NCBI RefSeq assembly: GCF_017571475.1
Contig: NZ_JAGETW010000003.1
Location: 186,001-250,000 of the forward strand
Direction: 5' to 3'
DNA: 64,000 nucleotides
Origin: Thiomicrorhabdus sp. 6S3-12
Lineage (GTDB): Bacteria > Pseudomonadota > Gammaproteobacteria > Thiomicrospirales > Thiomicrospiraceae
Position 1 is the first letter of the stretch; the number at the start of each line of letters is the position of its first letter. Made by a program: the position numbers and the translations under genes. This document shows positions 8,396 through 17,621 of this stretch, piece by piece. Below the pieces are notes generated by a model that worked only from the letters and a program-made list of their open reading frames with translations, was not told the origin of the DNA and searched no databases.

Positions 8396-9358
8396 ATGAT
8401 CCGACTTGGTATTGTCATGGACCCGATCGAAGGGATCAAACCCTATAAGGACAGTTCTTTTGCCATGCTGCTTGAAGCACAGCGACGCGGTTACGAGCTG
8501 CATTATATGCAACCGGAAGATCTGTATCTGAAGAACGGTCAGCCTTTTGCGACCACCAGTCTGCTCAAGGTATGGGATCGCGAAAAAAACGAGCAGTATT
8601 ACGGCTTCGGAGCTTCTCAGGAATTGCCGCTCGGCGAGTTGGATATCATTCTTATCCGTCAGGACCCGCCGTTCAATAACGACTATCTGTACAGCACCCA
8701 TATTCTGGAGCAGGCCGAAGCGCAAGGCGCTTTGGTGGTAAACAAGCCGCAAAGTCTGCGTGACGCCAATGAAAAACTGTTTGCCAGCTGGTTTCCGCAC
8801 TGCATCCCGCAAACGCTGGTCAGTGCCGACCCGGACAAACTGCGCGCTTTCGTGCTCGAACACCAAGATACCATTTTCAAACCGCTGGATGCCATGGGCG
8901 GCGCTTCGATCTTTCGCGTTAAAGCCGGTGACCCGAACCTGAGCGTCATTATTGAGACCATGACCGATCACGGTAAACATCACATTATGGCGCAGATCTT
9001 TCTACCGGAAATCAAGCAGGGCGATAAACGGGTTCTACTGATAAACGGTGAGCCGATCGACTATACGCTGGCGCGTATTCCGCAGGAAGGCGAAACACGC
9101 GGCAATATCGCCGCCGGAGGTTCCGGCGTAGGCATGCCGATTACCGATCGCGAGCGCTGGCTTTGCGAACAGATCAAGCCGACACTGCAGGCAAAAGGGC
9201 TGTATTTTGTTGGCCTTGATGTCATCGGTGATTACATTACCGAAATCAATGTCACCAGTCCGACCTGTATTCGAGAGTTGGATGCACAATTCGGATTGAA
9301 TATCGCCGGCACGCTTTTCGACGCTCTGGAGCAGCAATTAAACAAAGAGGCGCAATGA
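8396..9358 (+). CDS. gshB: glutathione synthetase
   Basis: ATP-grasp enzyme adding glycine to gamma-glutamylcysteine. The 320-residue protein has the standard bacterial GshB layout: LGIVMDPIEGIKPYKDSSFAMLLEA at the start, IRQDPPFN, the glycine-rich loop DAMGGASIFRV, and NVTSPTCIREL at the end. A GGGACAGGAAA ribosome-binding site precedes the ATG. The last four bases overlap the apbE start (ATGA), showing translational coupling. Confidence 0.97.
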   Translation: MIRLGIVMDPIEGIKPYKDSSFAMLLEAQRRGYELHYMQPEDLYLKNGQPFATTSLLKVWDREKNEQYYGFGASQELPLGELDIILIRQDPPFNNDYLYSTHILEQAEAQGALVVNKPQSLRDANEKLFASWFPHCIPQTLVSADPDKLRAFVLEHQDTIFKPLDAMGGASIFRVKAGDPNLSVIIETMTDHGKHHIMAQIFLPEIKQGDKRVLLINGEPIDYTLARIPQEGETRGNIAAGGSGVGMPITDRERWLCEQIKPTLQAKGLYFVGLDVIGDYITEINVTSPTCIRELDAQFGLNIAGTLFDALEQQLNKEAQ

Positions 9359-10401
9359 GTCGCGCTGCGAAACCAGCCCCGACGTTAAAACGCCGCCACC
9401 TGTTTAAAATGGCGGCAGCCGCAGGCTTTGCTTTCTCTTTTAGCGGCTGCTCCCGAAGCGAGTCAGCTTATGAGAGCCAGATTCTTATCTTCGGAACGGA
9501 AGTGGATATCAAAATCTACCATCCGGACAAATATGCGGTAAATGAAGCAATCGCCAGAATCAATCGCGACTTTCAAAAATTTCACCATGAATGGCACGCC
9601 TGGGAGCGAGGCGGGATCGTCAGTCGCATCAACGACGCTATAACCCGCAAACAGCCGATTGAAGTCGCCGAATCGGTAAAAACCTTCATTCTTAAATCAC
9701 AACAGCTCAGCGAAGCCAGCGATTATCTGTTCGACCCCGCTATCGGCAAGCTTATCGCCTTATGGGGATTTCATTCTGAACAATGGCAAGGCCCGCCGCC
9801 GGATGACGGCGCAATCCGTAACTGGCTGGCGGAACGTCCGTCGATTAAAGATTTGTACTTTATCGGTCGCCGACTGTATAGCCACAACCCTCAGGTACAA
9901 CTTGATTTCGGCGGCAATGCCAAAGGCCTCGCTCTCGACATGGCTTTACAAAGTCTGCAGAGAGCAGGCATTGAGCACGCTCTGGTCAGCATCGGCGGCG
10001 ACATGAAGGCACTGGGGATAAAGCCCGGCAATCAACCATGGAAAGTCGCGATCAGCAATCCGCGCATCCCGGCCGAACCGATCGCCTCTCTGGCACTTTA
10101 CGGGGAAGAGAGCGTTGTCACCTCCGGTACTTATCAGCGCTTCTTCGAATGGCAAGGTCAGCGCTATTCGCACATCCTAAACCCCAACACCGGTTATCCG
10201 GCGACAGGTTTCGCTTCGGTGACCGTAATTCACCCGGATGCAACGACCGCGGATGCAGCCGCTACCGCCCTGCTGATTGCCGGGCCGCAACAATGGCGTC
10301 ACATCGCTGAACAGATGCAAATCGAGTACGCGTTATGCGTTGATTATTCTGGTCAAATCGAGCAAACAAAAGCGATGGAAAAACGCGCCAAACTGTTATA
10401 A
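9355..10401 (+). CDS. apbE: ApbE-family FAD:protein FMN transferase (lipoprotein)
   Basis: Attaches FMN through a phosphoester bond to Thr/Ser of target flavoproteins such as the NqrC and RnfG subunits, using FAD in the periplasm. The 348-residue protein has an N-terminal hydrophobic segment ending in the lipobox FSGC. Family motifs are visible: LIALWGFH, DFGGNAKGLALD, ALVSIGGDMKALG, SGTYQRFFEW, SHILNPNTGYPATG and the metal-site region DAAATALLIAGP. No rnf or nqr genes are in the window, so its target is not shown. The gene overlaps gshB by four bases. Confidence 0.92.
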   Translation: MSRAAKPAPTLKRRHLFKMAAAAGFAFSFSGCSRSESAYESQILIFGTEVDIKIYHPDKYAVNEAIARINRDFQKFHHEWHAWERGGIVSRINDAITRKQPIEVAESVKTFILKSQQLSEASDYLFDPAIGKLIALWGFHSEQWQGPPPDDGAIRNWLAERPSIKDLYFIGRRLYSHNPQVQLDFGGNAKGLALDMALQSLQRAGIEHALVSIGGDMKALGIKPGNQPWKVAISNPRIPAEPIASLALYGEESVVTSGTYQRFFEWQGQRYSHILNPNTGYPATGFASVTVIHPDATTADAAATALLIAGPQQWRHIAEQMQIEYALCVDYSGQIEQTKAMEKRAKLL

Positions 10402-10408
10402 TTCGCTT

Positions 10409-10975
10409 ATGAATCAGATGCACTCTCTCGAACACCATTTTCTGGTTGCCATGCCTTCTCTAGACAATAGCTGGTTTGAAAAATCGGTGATCTATATTGT
10501 CGAAGATAACGAGCATGGCACTATGGGACTGACCATTAATCTAGGCCATCAGCTGGACATTCGCACGCTTCTGGAACATTTCCACTACCATTACAACGAA
10601 CGCAATCCACACTTGGATGAACAGGTGTTGCTGGGCGGCCCAGTGGATGTTGAAAGAGGTTTTATTCTGCACCAGCCCGCCGGAAGCTGGAAAAGTTCCA
10701 TGCCGCTCAGAGACGGATTGGCAATGACCGTTTCCGACGATTTTCTACAGGCCGTCGGCGATGGCGAAGCGCCGGATAACTTCCTGGTTTGTCTCGGCTT
10801 TGCCGGCTGGGAGCCGGGGCAGCTGGCCGAAGAGTTGCAGGAAAACAGCTGGCTGACAATCCCCTATAACCAGAGTCTGCTGTTTGAAACTCCGGTCGAA
10901 CAGCGCTGGGAAATCGCTTTAGGGACGCTCGGTATCTCTCCGGAATTTTTGAGCAGCGAGGCTGGCCATGCCTAA
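10409..10975 (+). CDS. yqgE: YqgE/AlgH family protein
   Basis: Conserved protein of unclear biochemical role that sits next to yqgF in many Proteobacteria; AlgH affects alginate genes in Pseudomonas. The 188-residue product has the family start LEHHFLVAMPSLDNSWFEKSVIYIVEDNEHGTMGL, then VLLGGPVDVERGFILH and FLVCLGFAGWEPGQLAEEL. The reading frame is open upstream, but ATG 10409 gives the normal family N-terminus and lies just after the apbE stop. The end overlaps yqgF by 8 bases. Confidence 0.93.
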   Translation: MNQMHSLEHHFLVAMPSLDNSWFEKSVIYIVEDNEHGTMGLTINLGHQLDIRTLLEHFHYHYNERNPHLDEQVLLGGPVDVERGFILHQPAGSWKSSMPLRDGLAMTVSDDFLQAVGDGEAPDNFLVCLGFAGWEPGQLAEELQENSWLTIPYNQSLLFETPVEQRWEIALGTLGISPEFLSSEAGHA

Positions 10976-11402
10976 GAAAACGATTGAAGGCAATGTCATC
11001 GGTTTTGATTTCGGATTGCGCCGGATCGGCGTCGCGATAGGACAAACCATTACGCAAACCGCCTCTCCGGAAACCATTGTCGACAGCAGGGATGGCAAAC
11101 CGGATTGGGATCGGATCACGGAGCTTTTCGAAAAATGGCAGCCAGCCGCGATTGTGGTCGGATTGCCTATGCGCCTGGACGGCAGCGAACAGCCTCTGAC
11201 TCAGCCGGCACGGAAATTCGGGCAACGCCTGAGCGGCCGCTACGGCAAACCGGTTTTCTTTATCGAAGAGCAGTTGAGTTCGATCGAAGCGGAGCAGCGC
11301 CACGGCGCCAAAAAACAGCGTAAATCATCGCATATCGATGATCATGCGGCACAAATCATTCTAGAGAACTGGCTACAACAGACGGTTCCGTCAAATTCAT
11401 AA
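10968..11402 (+). CDS. yqgF: Holliday junction resolvase-like / pre-16S rRNA nuclease YqgF (RuvX)
   Basis: RNase H-fold nuclease needed for maturation of the 5' end of 16S rRNA, formerly called a putative Holliday junction resolvase. The 144-residue length is normal. The acidic site region GFDFGLRRIGVAIGQ, the central VGLPMRLDGSEQ, the EEQLSSIEAE segment and the C-terminal HIDDHAAQIILENWL are all present. Its start lies inside the end of yqgE. Confidence 0.95.
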   Translation: MPKKTIEGNVIGFDFGLRRIGVAIGQTITQTASPETIVDSRDGKPDWDRITELFEKWQPAAIVVGLPMRLDGSEQPLTQPARKFGQRLSGRYGKPVFFIEEQLSSIEAEQRHGAKKQRKSSHIDDHAAQIILENWLQQTVPSNS

Positions 11403-11417
11403 TTTAAGAGTACTGTC

Positions 11418-11930
11418 ATGCAAGAACTGGATATCGACGTCAACGCCCTGATCGATAAAATGACCGCAGAGCTGAAGCCCCTTCTGAAAAAACACCCGGG
11501 CGCCAAAATGATCGGAATCCGCACCGGCGGAGAATGGATTGCACAATCCCTGCATCAACAGCTCGAACTGACAGACGAACTGGGTGTGATCGACATCTCC
11601 TTCTACCGCGACGACTTTTCGAAAATCGGCCTGAACCCAACGATCAAACCGTCGCACATTCCATGGGATGTCGAAGATCAGCATCTGATTCTGGTTGACG
11701 ACGTCCTCTTTACCGGGCGTACCATACGCTCGGCGCTGAATGAGATTTTCGATTTCGGTCGCCCTGCCAGTGTCACTCTGGTTACCCTTCTGGATCGTAA
11801 AGGATGTCGTGAACTTCCTTTACAGGCGGATATTGTCGGTATGCCGCTTAAATGCGAACAGACACTAAAACTTACCGGCCCAGAACCCCTTAAAGTTATG
11901 ATTTCCGAGCCAGCTGAGGTATCTGCATGA
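11418..11930 (+). CDS. pyrR: PyrR-type uracil phosphoribosyltransferase / pyrimidine regulator
   Basis: A 170-residue phosphoribosyltransferase of the PyrR family, with the PRPP-binding motif [20 protein letters not shown] and an N-terminal [10 protein letters not shown] loop. In Gram-positives PyrR is an RNA-binding attenuator; in Pseudomonas it sits in a pyrR-pyrB-pyrC' operon and affects pyrimidine genes. The same order is seen here, with the stop overlapping the pyrB start. I see no PyrR-type attenuator in the short gap before it, so a regulatory role is inferred from context only. Confidence 0.92.
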   Translation: MQELDIDVNALIDKMTAELKPLLKKHPGAKMIGIRTGGEWIAQSLHQQLELTDELGVIDISFYRDDFSKIGLNPTIKPSHIPWDVEDQHLILVDDVLFTGRTIRSALNEIFDFGRPASVTLVTLLDRKGCRELPLQADIVGMPLKCEQTLKLTGPEPLKVMISEPAEVSA

Positions 11931-12976
11931 AAGCACGCTTGACCGCTCCGAATATTCAGTTAAACGAGCAGGGAAAACTGAAACACCTGCTCACTTTGGA
12001 AGGATTAAAACAGCAGCATCTGCTGGAGATCCTCGATACAGCGGAATCCTTTATCGATCCAAACAGCAATAAGATCAAAAAAGTACCGCTGCTGCGCGGC
12101 AAGAGCATAATGAATCTGTTCTTCGAGCCGAGTACGCGCACACGCACCACCTTCGAAATCGCTGAAAAGCGATTGTCAGCGGACATCGAGAGCCTGGATA
12201 TCCAAACCTCGGCCACCAAAAAAGGTGAATCTCTGCTGGATACTTTATGGAATCTGCAGGCGATGCAGGCGGATATGTTTGTTATCCGTCACGCAGAAAG
12301 CGGCGCGGCGCATTTCTTTGCCCAGCACGTCGCCCCGCATGTCCACGTCCTGAACGCCGGTGACGGCCAGCACGCCCATCCGACTCAGGCGTTGCTGGAT
12401 ATGTTCACTATCCGTAAAAAGAAAGGCGATATCTTCGATCTTAAGGTCGCCATTATCGGCGACATTCTGCATTCGCGTGTAGTACGCTCGCAAATTCAGG
12501 CGCTGAGTATTCTGGAAGCTCGCGAAATCCGTGTAATCGGACCGAAAACCCTGCTGCCGGAAAATCCGGAAGCGCTTGGCGTGCATGTCTATCACGATAT
12601 CGAGGAAGGCTTGCAGGACGTTGATGTCGTCATTATGGTGCGTCTGCAGAACGAACGCATGAAAAGCGCTCTGATCCCAAGTGAAAAAGAATTTTTCAAA
12701 CGCTACGGTCTGACGGAAAAACGTCTTGCTTTAGCCAAACCGGATGCCATTGTCATGCACCCCGGCCCAATCAACCGCGGAGTGGAAATCGACTCGGCCG
12801 TCGCCGACGGTGCGCAATCGGTAATTCTCGAACAGGTTACCTACGGAATCGCCGTTCGCATGGCTGTGATGTCGATCATTATGAGCAACGCCGCTCAGCT
12901 GGCGCAACAGCAAGCAGAACAGCAGGAAAGAGAATTCAACTTAGAGAGTGAAGCCGAAGTGGAGGGAGCCCGATGA
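11927..12976 (+). CDS. pyrB: aspartate carbamoyltransferase catalytic subunit
   Basis: Condenses carbamoyl phosphate and aspartate, the committed step of pyrimidine synthesis. The 349-residue protein carries [18 protein letters not shown] (carbamoyl phosphate loop), [10 protein letters not shown] and [10 protein letters not shown]. It has an N-terminal extension compared with the E. coli catalytic chain, as in the Pseudomonas type. No pyrI regulatory subunit is present; a pyrC'-type gene overlaps the 3' end instead, so the enzyme is probably the class A dodecamer built with PyrC'. Confidence 0.96.
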   Translation: MKARLTAPNIQLNEQGKLKHLLTLEGLKQQHLLEILDTAESFIDPNSNKIKKVPLLRGKSIMNLFFEPSTRTRTTFEIAEKRLSADIESLDIQTSATKKGESLLDTLWNLQAMQADMFVIRHAESGAAHFFAQHVAPHVHVLNAGDGQHAHPTQALLDMFTIRKKKGDIFDLKVAIIGDILHSRVVRSQIQALSILEAREIRVIGPKTLLPENPEALGVHVYHDIEEGLQDVDVVIMVRLQNERMKSALIPSEKEFFKRYGLTEKRLALAKPDAIVMHPGPINRGVEIDSAVADGAQSVILEQVTYGIAVRMAVMSIIMSNAAQLAQQQAEQQEREFNLESEAEVEGAR

Positions 12977-14259
12977 GACTCGCTATTCTGAATGCGCGCG
13001 TAATCGACCCGAGCCAAAATCTGGATAAAATCACCAGCATTTTTCTGTCACGTGGACGAATTGTCGAAATTGCCGATGAGGCTCCTGATGGATTCACTGC
13101 GGACCAAACCATTGACGCAAGCGGAAAATGGATCATTCCCGGGCTGGTTGACCTGCAGGCACGCCTTGGCGAACCCGGCAGCAGCTATGCCGGTTCGATC
13201 GCCAGCGAAACCCGAGCGGCTGTAGCCGGCGGCGTTACCACCATTTGCTGCCCGCCGGATACCAGCCCGGTTAACGACTCGCAAGCGGTCACCGAACTGA
13301 TTCAACGTCGCGCCCGTCAGGCTGCAACCGCCTACGTCATGCCAATCGGCGCCCTGACCCAAGGACTCGAAGGCAAACTTCTCAGCGGGATCTATTCACT
13401 GGTTGAAGGCGGCTGTGTTGCACTAAGCCAGGCCAATCAACCGGTACAGAGCGCTCTGACGCTGAAAAATGCACTCGAATATACCGCCTCGTTGGATACG
13501 GTTATTATGCTGCGTTGCGAAGATCAGGACCTGAAAAACAATGGTGTGGCGCATGACGGGCCGGTCAGTTCTCGACTCGGTCTACCGGCAATTTCACCGT
13601 CCGCCGAAACGACGGCTTTGGCGCGCGATCTGATACTCGTGGAAGAAGCCGGAATCCGTGCACACTTTTCACAGCTCTCTTGCGCGCGCTCGGTCGAGAT
13701 GATCGCCGAGGCGAAAAAACGTGGATTGCCAGTCACCTGCGACGTTGCCATCCACCAGTTACTGCTTTCGGAAATGGACGTTCTCGGCTTTAACAGTCTG
13801 TTCCATGTTTCTCCGCCGCTGCGCAGCCTCAAAGATCGTGACGCTCTGTTAGCCGGCGTTAAATCCGGTGTTATCGATGCGATTGTCAGTGATCACACCC
13901 CGTTGCACCGTGATGACAAACTACTGCCATTCGGAGAGAGCAAGCCTGGAATGATCGGTCTGGAAACTCTGCTGCCACTGGTTTTGAAACTGGTTCAGGA
14001 AAACCAGCTGGATCTGGATACTGCACTGAAAGCGGTCACCCACACCCCTGCCAGCATTTTAAACATCCCGACCGGCTCTTTGGAAAACGGCCGCCCGGCC
14101 GATCTGGTGATTATCGATCCGGAAGCGATCTGGACTTTTGAAGAAGACAAGATCGTCAGCGAAGGTAAAAACTCGCCGTTTGTCGGCTGGGAGTTTATCG
14201 GCAAAGTCGAACAGACCTTCTTCCAGGGCAGACCGGTATATAAAAATATCGAACTGTAA
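12973..14259 (+). CDS. pyrC': PyrC', dihydroorotase-like subunit, probably inactive
   Basis: A 428-residue dihydroorotase homologue of the amidohydrolase superfamily. The zinc-binding DxHxH signature that normally reads DLHVHLREPG is [10 protein letters not shown] here, so both histidines are replaced (Q62, R64). The rest of the fold is kept, including [12 protein letters not shown] and [11 protein letters not shown]. In Pseudomonas such non-catalytic PyrC' proteins are needed to assemble the PyrB complex. The ATGA overlap with pyrB fits that role. A catalytic dihydroorotase must be encoded elsewhere. Confidence 0.93.
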   Translation: MRLAILNARVIDPSQNLDKITSIFLSRGRIVEIADEAPDGFTADQTIDASGKWIIPGLVDLQARLGEPGSSYAGSIASETRAAVAGGVTTICCPPDTSPVNDSQAVTELIQRRARQAATAYVMPIGALTQGLEGKLLSGIYSLVEGGCVALSQANQPVQSALTLKNALEYTASLDTVIMLRCEDQDLKNNGVAHDGPVSSRLGLPAISPSAETTALARDLILVEEAGIRAHFSQLSCARSVEMIAEAKKRGLPVTCDVAIHQLLLSEMDVLGFNSLFHVSPPLRSLKDRDALLAGVKSGVIDAIVSDHTPLHRDDKLLPFGESKPGMIGLETLLPLVLKLVQENQLDLDTALKAVTHTPASILNIPTGSLENGRPADLVIIDPEAIWTFEEDKIVSEGKNSPFVGWEFIGKVEQTFFQGRPVYKNIEL

Positions 14260-14263
14260 CACG

Positions 14264-15034
14264 ATGACAGAGAACACCATTGACCTAGCCATTCGCAGCG
14301 TCGATTGGCAGGAACAGTTAAATGGCTTTTCCCTGCTGACAGTTGAATGCGAAGCCGCTGATTACCCGAATCTTGCGGAAAACTTAAGCGGCATACAAGC
14401 GACTTTCAGCTTTATGCCGCAACTTCAGCTTGAACTTTTCTCTCAGCAGGTGCAAAACAACCGTATCCGACTGCAGTTCCTGACTCAGGACAACAAACCC
14501 GAGGGCTTCGATAGCGATGCTTTCGGGGCTGAATACCTTGTAATTCACTTGAGACCCTTCCCGCTACCCGCTTCGGAACAAAACGTCCTGTTACTCGGCG
14601 AAAACCTCTCCATGGCGGCTCTCTTCCCTTTAGCCAGACAACGTCAAAACGCTGTCGGCGCGACCTTGGCGCTATTGCATGCACAGCAGGGATTCCCGTT
14701 TGCGGTCAAACCGGCACGCTTTATGGTCGAGTCCACTCCACCCGAAGCGATCGGAGCCAGCGCACTGCTGGAAGACTGGAAAGTCGCCAACCGATTGAGC
14801 TCGGAAAGCTTTATTGCCGGATGTGCGCAGATGACACTCACGGAAATGCTGAATTACTGGCTGGAACAAATGCGGGAGAGCTTAAAAAAAGATGGGGAAA
14901 GTTGGTTGCTGTACCTCTCAGCCGGCGACTCAACGGTTCGCGAATGCCGCGGACTCGTCAAGGGGCTGGGAGAGAAGCTGACATTAATCAGCTTCAAAAG
15001 CTCGAATAAGCCAAGCGATGAACCGGGCAACTAA
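14264..15034 (+). CDS. conserved hypothetical protein downstream of pyrC'
   Basis: I do not recognise this 256-residue protein. It has no signal peptide or membrane segment and looks like a soluble mixed alpha/beta protein. The ATG at 14264 lies 4 bases after the pyrC' stop, so it is probably the last gene of the long gshA-pyr operon; the open frame upstream overlaps pyrC' and is not needed. The 3' end overlaps by four bases the convergent small membrane gene ending at 15031. Confidence 0.75.
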   Translation: MTENTIDLAIRSVDWQEQLNGFSLLTVECEAADYPNLAENLSGIQATFSFMPQLQLELFSQQVQNNRIRLQFLTQDNKPEGFDSDAFGAEYLVIHLRPFPLPASEQNVLLLGENLSMAALFPLARQRQNAVGATLALLHAQQGFPFAVKPARFMVESTPPEAIGASALLEDWKVANRLSSESFIAGCAQMTLTEMLNYWLEQMRESLKKDGESWLLYLSAGDSTVRECRGLVKGLGEKLTLISFKSSNKPSDEPGN

Positions 15035-15261
15035 CTCTTAATAAGCCGCAGCCCGACTAAAGCAAATACATACAGCACTGCTAAAAACAGCAGACTGCTT
15101 AAACCAAGAGCGGCTATCTGCATCAGAGTATGAATAAGGGAATTATCGCCTTGCATTATTTTCCCCAGCGGTTTCCAGATAATCCAACCCCAGAATACCA
15201 ATCCTCCGAAAGCGGTCAGGAGAAGCAAGCCACCCTCCTTCCTATAGCGCTCTTTAATCAT
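15031..15261 (-). CDS. small two-helix membrane protein
   Basis: A 76-residue protein with a charged N-terminus (MIKERYRKEGG), a first hydrophobic helix around LLLLTAFGGLVFWGWIIW, a polar loop, and a second helix around IAALGLSSLLFLAVLYVFALVG. The start is preceded by AGGGAAT. It is convergent with the preceding gene, overlapping by four bases. Function unknown. Confidence 0.65.
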   Translation of the reverse strand: MIKERYRKEGGLLLLTAFGGLVFWGWIIWKPLGKIMQGDNSLIHTLMQIAALGLSSLLFLAVLYVFALVGLRLIKS

Positions 15262-15421
15262 TAAATTCCCTTAATAAAAATAAGTATTTATCACATATTA
15301 CCTACTTTTATCATGGGAATAAACAGGATTTTCGGACTGAAAAGCACGCAATTCGGCCGCAAAATACTTTTATCGGTAGATACTTTTATAAAACAAAATG
15401 AATTTATCCCAAAAGGAACAA

Positions 15422-15652
15422 TCAGTTTTCGACTTTTTCGATTGAAGCCGCTGAATGACGGGTCTTTTTCGCCAAGGCTTCCATCTCTTTAGCCACATCA
15501 TGCAGAACGCGCGACGCGGTCGAGCCGATCGCAGCCTCAACGAGAATCTGCAGTTCCTCGAAATTTTCTTCTTGAATAACTTGCAACTGCTCGTCACTCA
15601 GGCTGTTTTTAAACCCTTTGACGACTTCATAGGCGTGTTGTGAAATTTTCAT
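15422..15652 (-). CDS. small acidic helical protein, partner of PPK2 operon
   Basis: A 76-residue predicted all-helical protein (MKISQHAYEVVKGFKNSLSD...), with no membrane segment or cysteine. It starts 20 bases after the ppk2 stop on the same strand with GGGAAAG upstream, so it is likely co-transcribed with the polyphosphate kinase. I do not recognise a family. Confidence 0.7.
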   Translation of the reverse strand: MKISQHAYEVVKGFKNSLSDEQLQVIQEENFEELQILVEAAIGSTASRVLHDVAKEMEALAKKTRHSAASIEKVEN

Positions 15653-15672
15653 GCGCTTTCCCCTATCTTCAC

Positions 15673-16467
15673 TCAGTCTTCTTCAAAAATATCTTCGCCG
15701 CTGCTGACAATCAGCGGATCTACTTGAGCAACAACCTCTTCGTCTTTTCCCTCATAGGGAATCTGACTCAATATAAAGCGCATGGTTTCCAGGCGGGCGC
15801 GTTTCTTGTCGTTCGACTTGACGACCGTCCATGGGGCATGCAGCGTATTGGTATAAAAAAACATGTCTTCTTTGGCTTTGGTGTATTCATCCCAACGATC
15901 CAGTGACGCCAAATCCATCGGACTGAGCTTCCACTGCTTCAAAGGGTCTGTTTTACGAGCGTTAAAACGACGCAACTGCTCTTTACGACCGACCGAAAAC
16001 CAGAATTTCATTAAACGGATACCGTCACTGACCAGCATGCGCTCAAACTCCGGTGTCTGATGCATAAACTGATTATATTGCGGCGGTGTGCAGAACCCCA
16101 TCACTCGCTCCACTCCGGCGCGGTTGTACCAGGAACGGTCGAAGAGGACAATCTCTCCGCAGGTCGGCAATTCTTCGATGTAACGCTGAAAATACCACTG
16201 CCCTTTCTCTTTCTCATTGGGTTTATCAAGTGCAACCACTCTGGCACCACGCGGATTAAGGTGTTCCATGACTCTTTTGATCGTCCCACCTTTTCCGGCC
16301 GCGTCACGACCTTCGAACAACATCACGATACGTTCGTCATTCTCCTTGACCCAACGCTGTAATTTTAAAAGCTCAATCTGCAACAGTCGCTTGAGCTCTT
16401 CATATTCGTCGCGTTTGATTTTTTCGCTGTAGGGGTAGTTATTTTCACTGGAAATGACTTTCTTCAT
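15673..16467 (-). CDS. ppk2: polyphosphate kinase 2 (class I)
   Basis: Transfers phosphate between polyphosphate and nucleoside diphosphates; class I PPK2 mainly makes NTP from NDP and polyP. The 264-residue single-domain protein has Walker A FEGRDAAGKGGTIKR, the RVVALDKPNEKEKGQWYFQRY lid region and Walker B LFDRSWYNRAGVERVMGF. The ATG is preceded by GAGGTG. A small helical gene follows 20 bases downstream. Confidence 0.95.
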   Translation of the reverse strand: MKKVISSENNYPYSEKIKRDEYEELKRLLQIELLKLQRWVKENDERIVMLFEGRDAAGKGGTIKRVMEHLNPRGARVVALDKPNEKEKGQWYFQRYIEELPTCGEIVLFDRSWYNRAGVERVMGFCTPPQYNQFMHQTPEFERMLVSDGIRLMKFWFSVGRKEQLRRFNARKTDPLKQWKLSPMDLASLDRWDEYTKAKEDMFFYTNTLHAPWTVVKSNDKKRARLETMRFILSQIPYEGKDEEVVAQVDPLIVSSGEDIFEED

Positions 16468-16659
16468 ACGCGCACCTCAACTTTTACCGAAAATCCATTA
16501 TCTAAGACTCAGTATACGCCCATGAAAGAGGCTTACCGCAGCTGTTACCGGCGAAGTTGAGCGAAGTTAAGGTTTCTCTGCCGGCCCGGTTTTCAAGTCA
16601 AACAAACGCGCGTTGAATCCGCTACAATTTAGTTTTTCACGGACACAAAGGATTCTACA

Positions 16660-17388
16660 ATGAGCCTGCCGCAAGCAACGCCGCAACGCCAGCAACAGCT
16701 ACAAGAGAATTTCCAAAAAGTTGAGCAGCGAATCGAGGAAGCCTGCCACAAAGCGGAACGCCCGAGAGAATCCGTGCAACTGCTGGCCGTCAGCAAAACC
16801 AAGCCGCTGGAAGACGTACTCAGCCTGGCCGCTATCGGACAGCAGGCTTTCGGAGAAAACTATCTTCAGGAAGCACTCGACAAAATTGCGCAAGCTCCGG
16901 ATCTTGAGTGGCACTTCATCGGACCGATTCAATCCAATAAAACCCGACCGATTGCCGAAAACTTCGCTTGGGTACACAGCGTTGATCGCCTGAAAATTGC
17001 TCGTCGTCTGAGCGAACAACGCCCGCCAAACTCCGCCGCGTTGAAAATTCTTCTGGAAATCAATCTTGACGACGAATCCAGCAAAGCGGGATTCAATGAA
17101 CATGACATTGAAGATGCCGTGAGCGAAGTTCTGCAAATGCCGCATATCGAATTGCGCGGCCTGATGGCGATCCCGATGATCCGCAGCGATTTTGCAGGAC
17201 AAAGAGCGGTCTTCCGCCGGTTGAAAATTCTTCTGGACGCCCTACAGAAAAAATTTCCGGATGCCCGTCTGGATACTTTATCCATGGGGATGTCCGGCGA
17301 TCTGGAGGCGGCAATTATGGAAGGCGCCACCTGGATTCGCATCGGGACCGACCTGTTCGGCGCGCGCGATTACGGCAGTAAAGCTTGA
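16660..17388 (+). CDS. yggS: YggS family pyridoxal phosphate homeostasis protein
   Basis: PLP-binding protein involved in vitamin B6 and amino-acid balance, with no known catalytic reaction. The 242-residue protein has the PLP lysine in LLAVSKTKP, then FGENYLQEA, WHFIGPIQSNK, and the C-terminal LSMGMSGDLEAAIMEGATWIRIGTDLFG. It usually lies just before proC and yggT. Here it is separated from proC by a terminator and a gene on the opposite strand. Confidence 0.95.
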   Translation: MSLPQATPQRQQQLQENFQKVEQRIEEACHKAERPRESVQLLAVSKTKPLEDVLSLAAIGQQAFGENYLQEALDKIAQAPDLEWHFIGPIQSNKTRPIAENFAWVHSVDRLKIARRLSEQRPPNSAALKILLEINLDDESSKAGFNEHDIEDAVSEVLQMPHIELRGLMAIPMIRSDFAGQRAVFRRLKILLDALQKKFPDARLDTLSMGMSGDLEAAIMEGATWIRIGTDLFGARDYGSKA

Positions 17389-17401
17389 GCCGCAAAAATA
17401 A

Positions 17402-17437
17402 AAAAGCCGGTTGGGCGTTATCCACCCGACCGGCTGT
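17402..17437 (+). terminator. rho-independent terminator after yggS
   Basis: AAGCCGGTTGGG pairs with CCCGACCGGCT (about 17404-17434), with loop CGTTATCCA. The T-run that follows is imperfect (GTTCTCCTTTTT). Confidence 0.7.
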
Positions 17438-17621
17438 TCTCCTTTTTGCAGTTTCATCCTTCAGAAAAGAATGAAATGGGTAATTTCTAACAAAACCTTA
17501 GCGTTACCTTTTTGGCAAAAGCCGCAAAATTCTATTGATTACCTCTATCTTTATTTAACGTCCGAAAAACGCCAAACTTTAGTTGTTTTCAGAAGAATCT
17601 CGCACTTTTTATCGTCGTATT

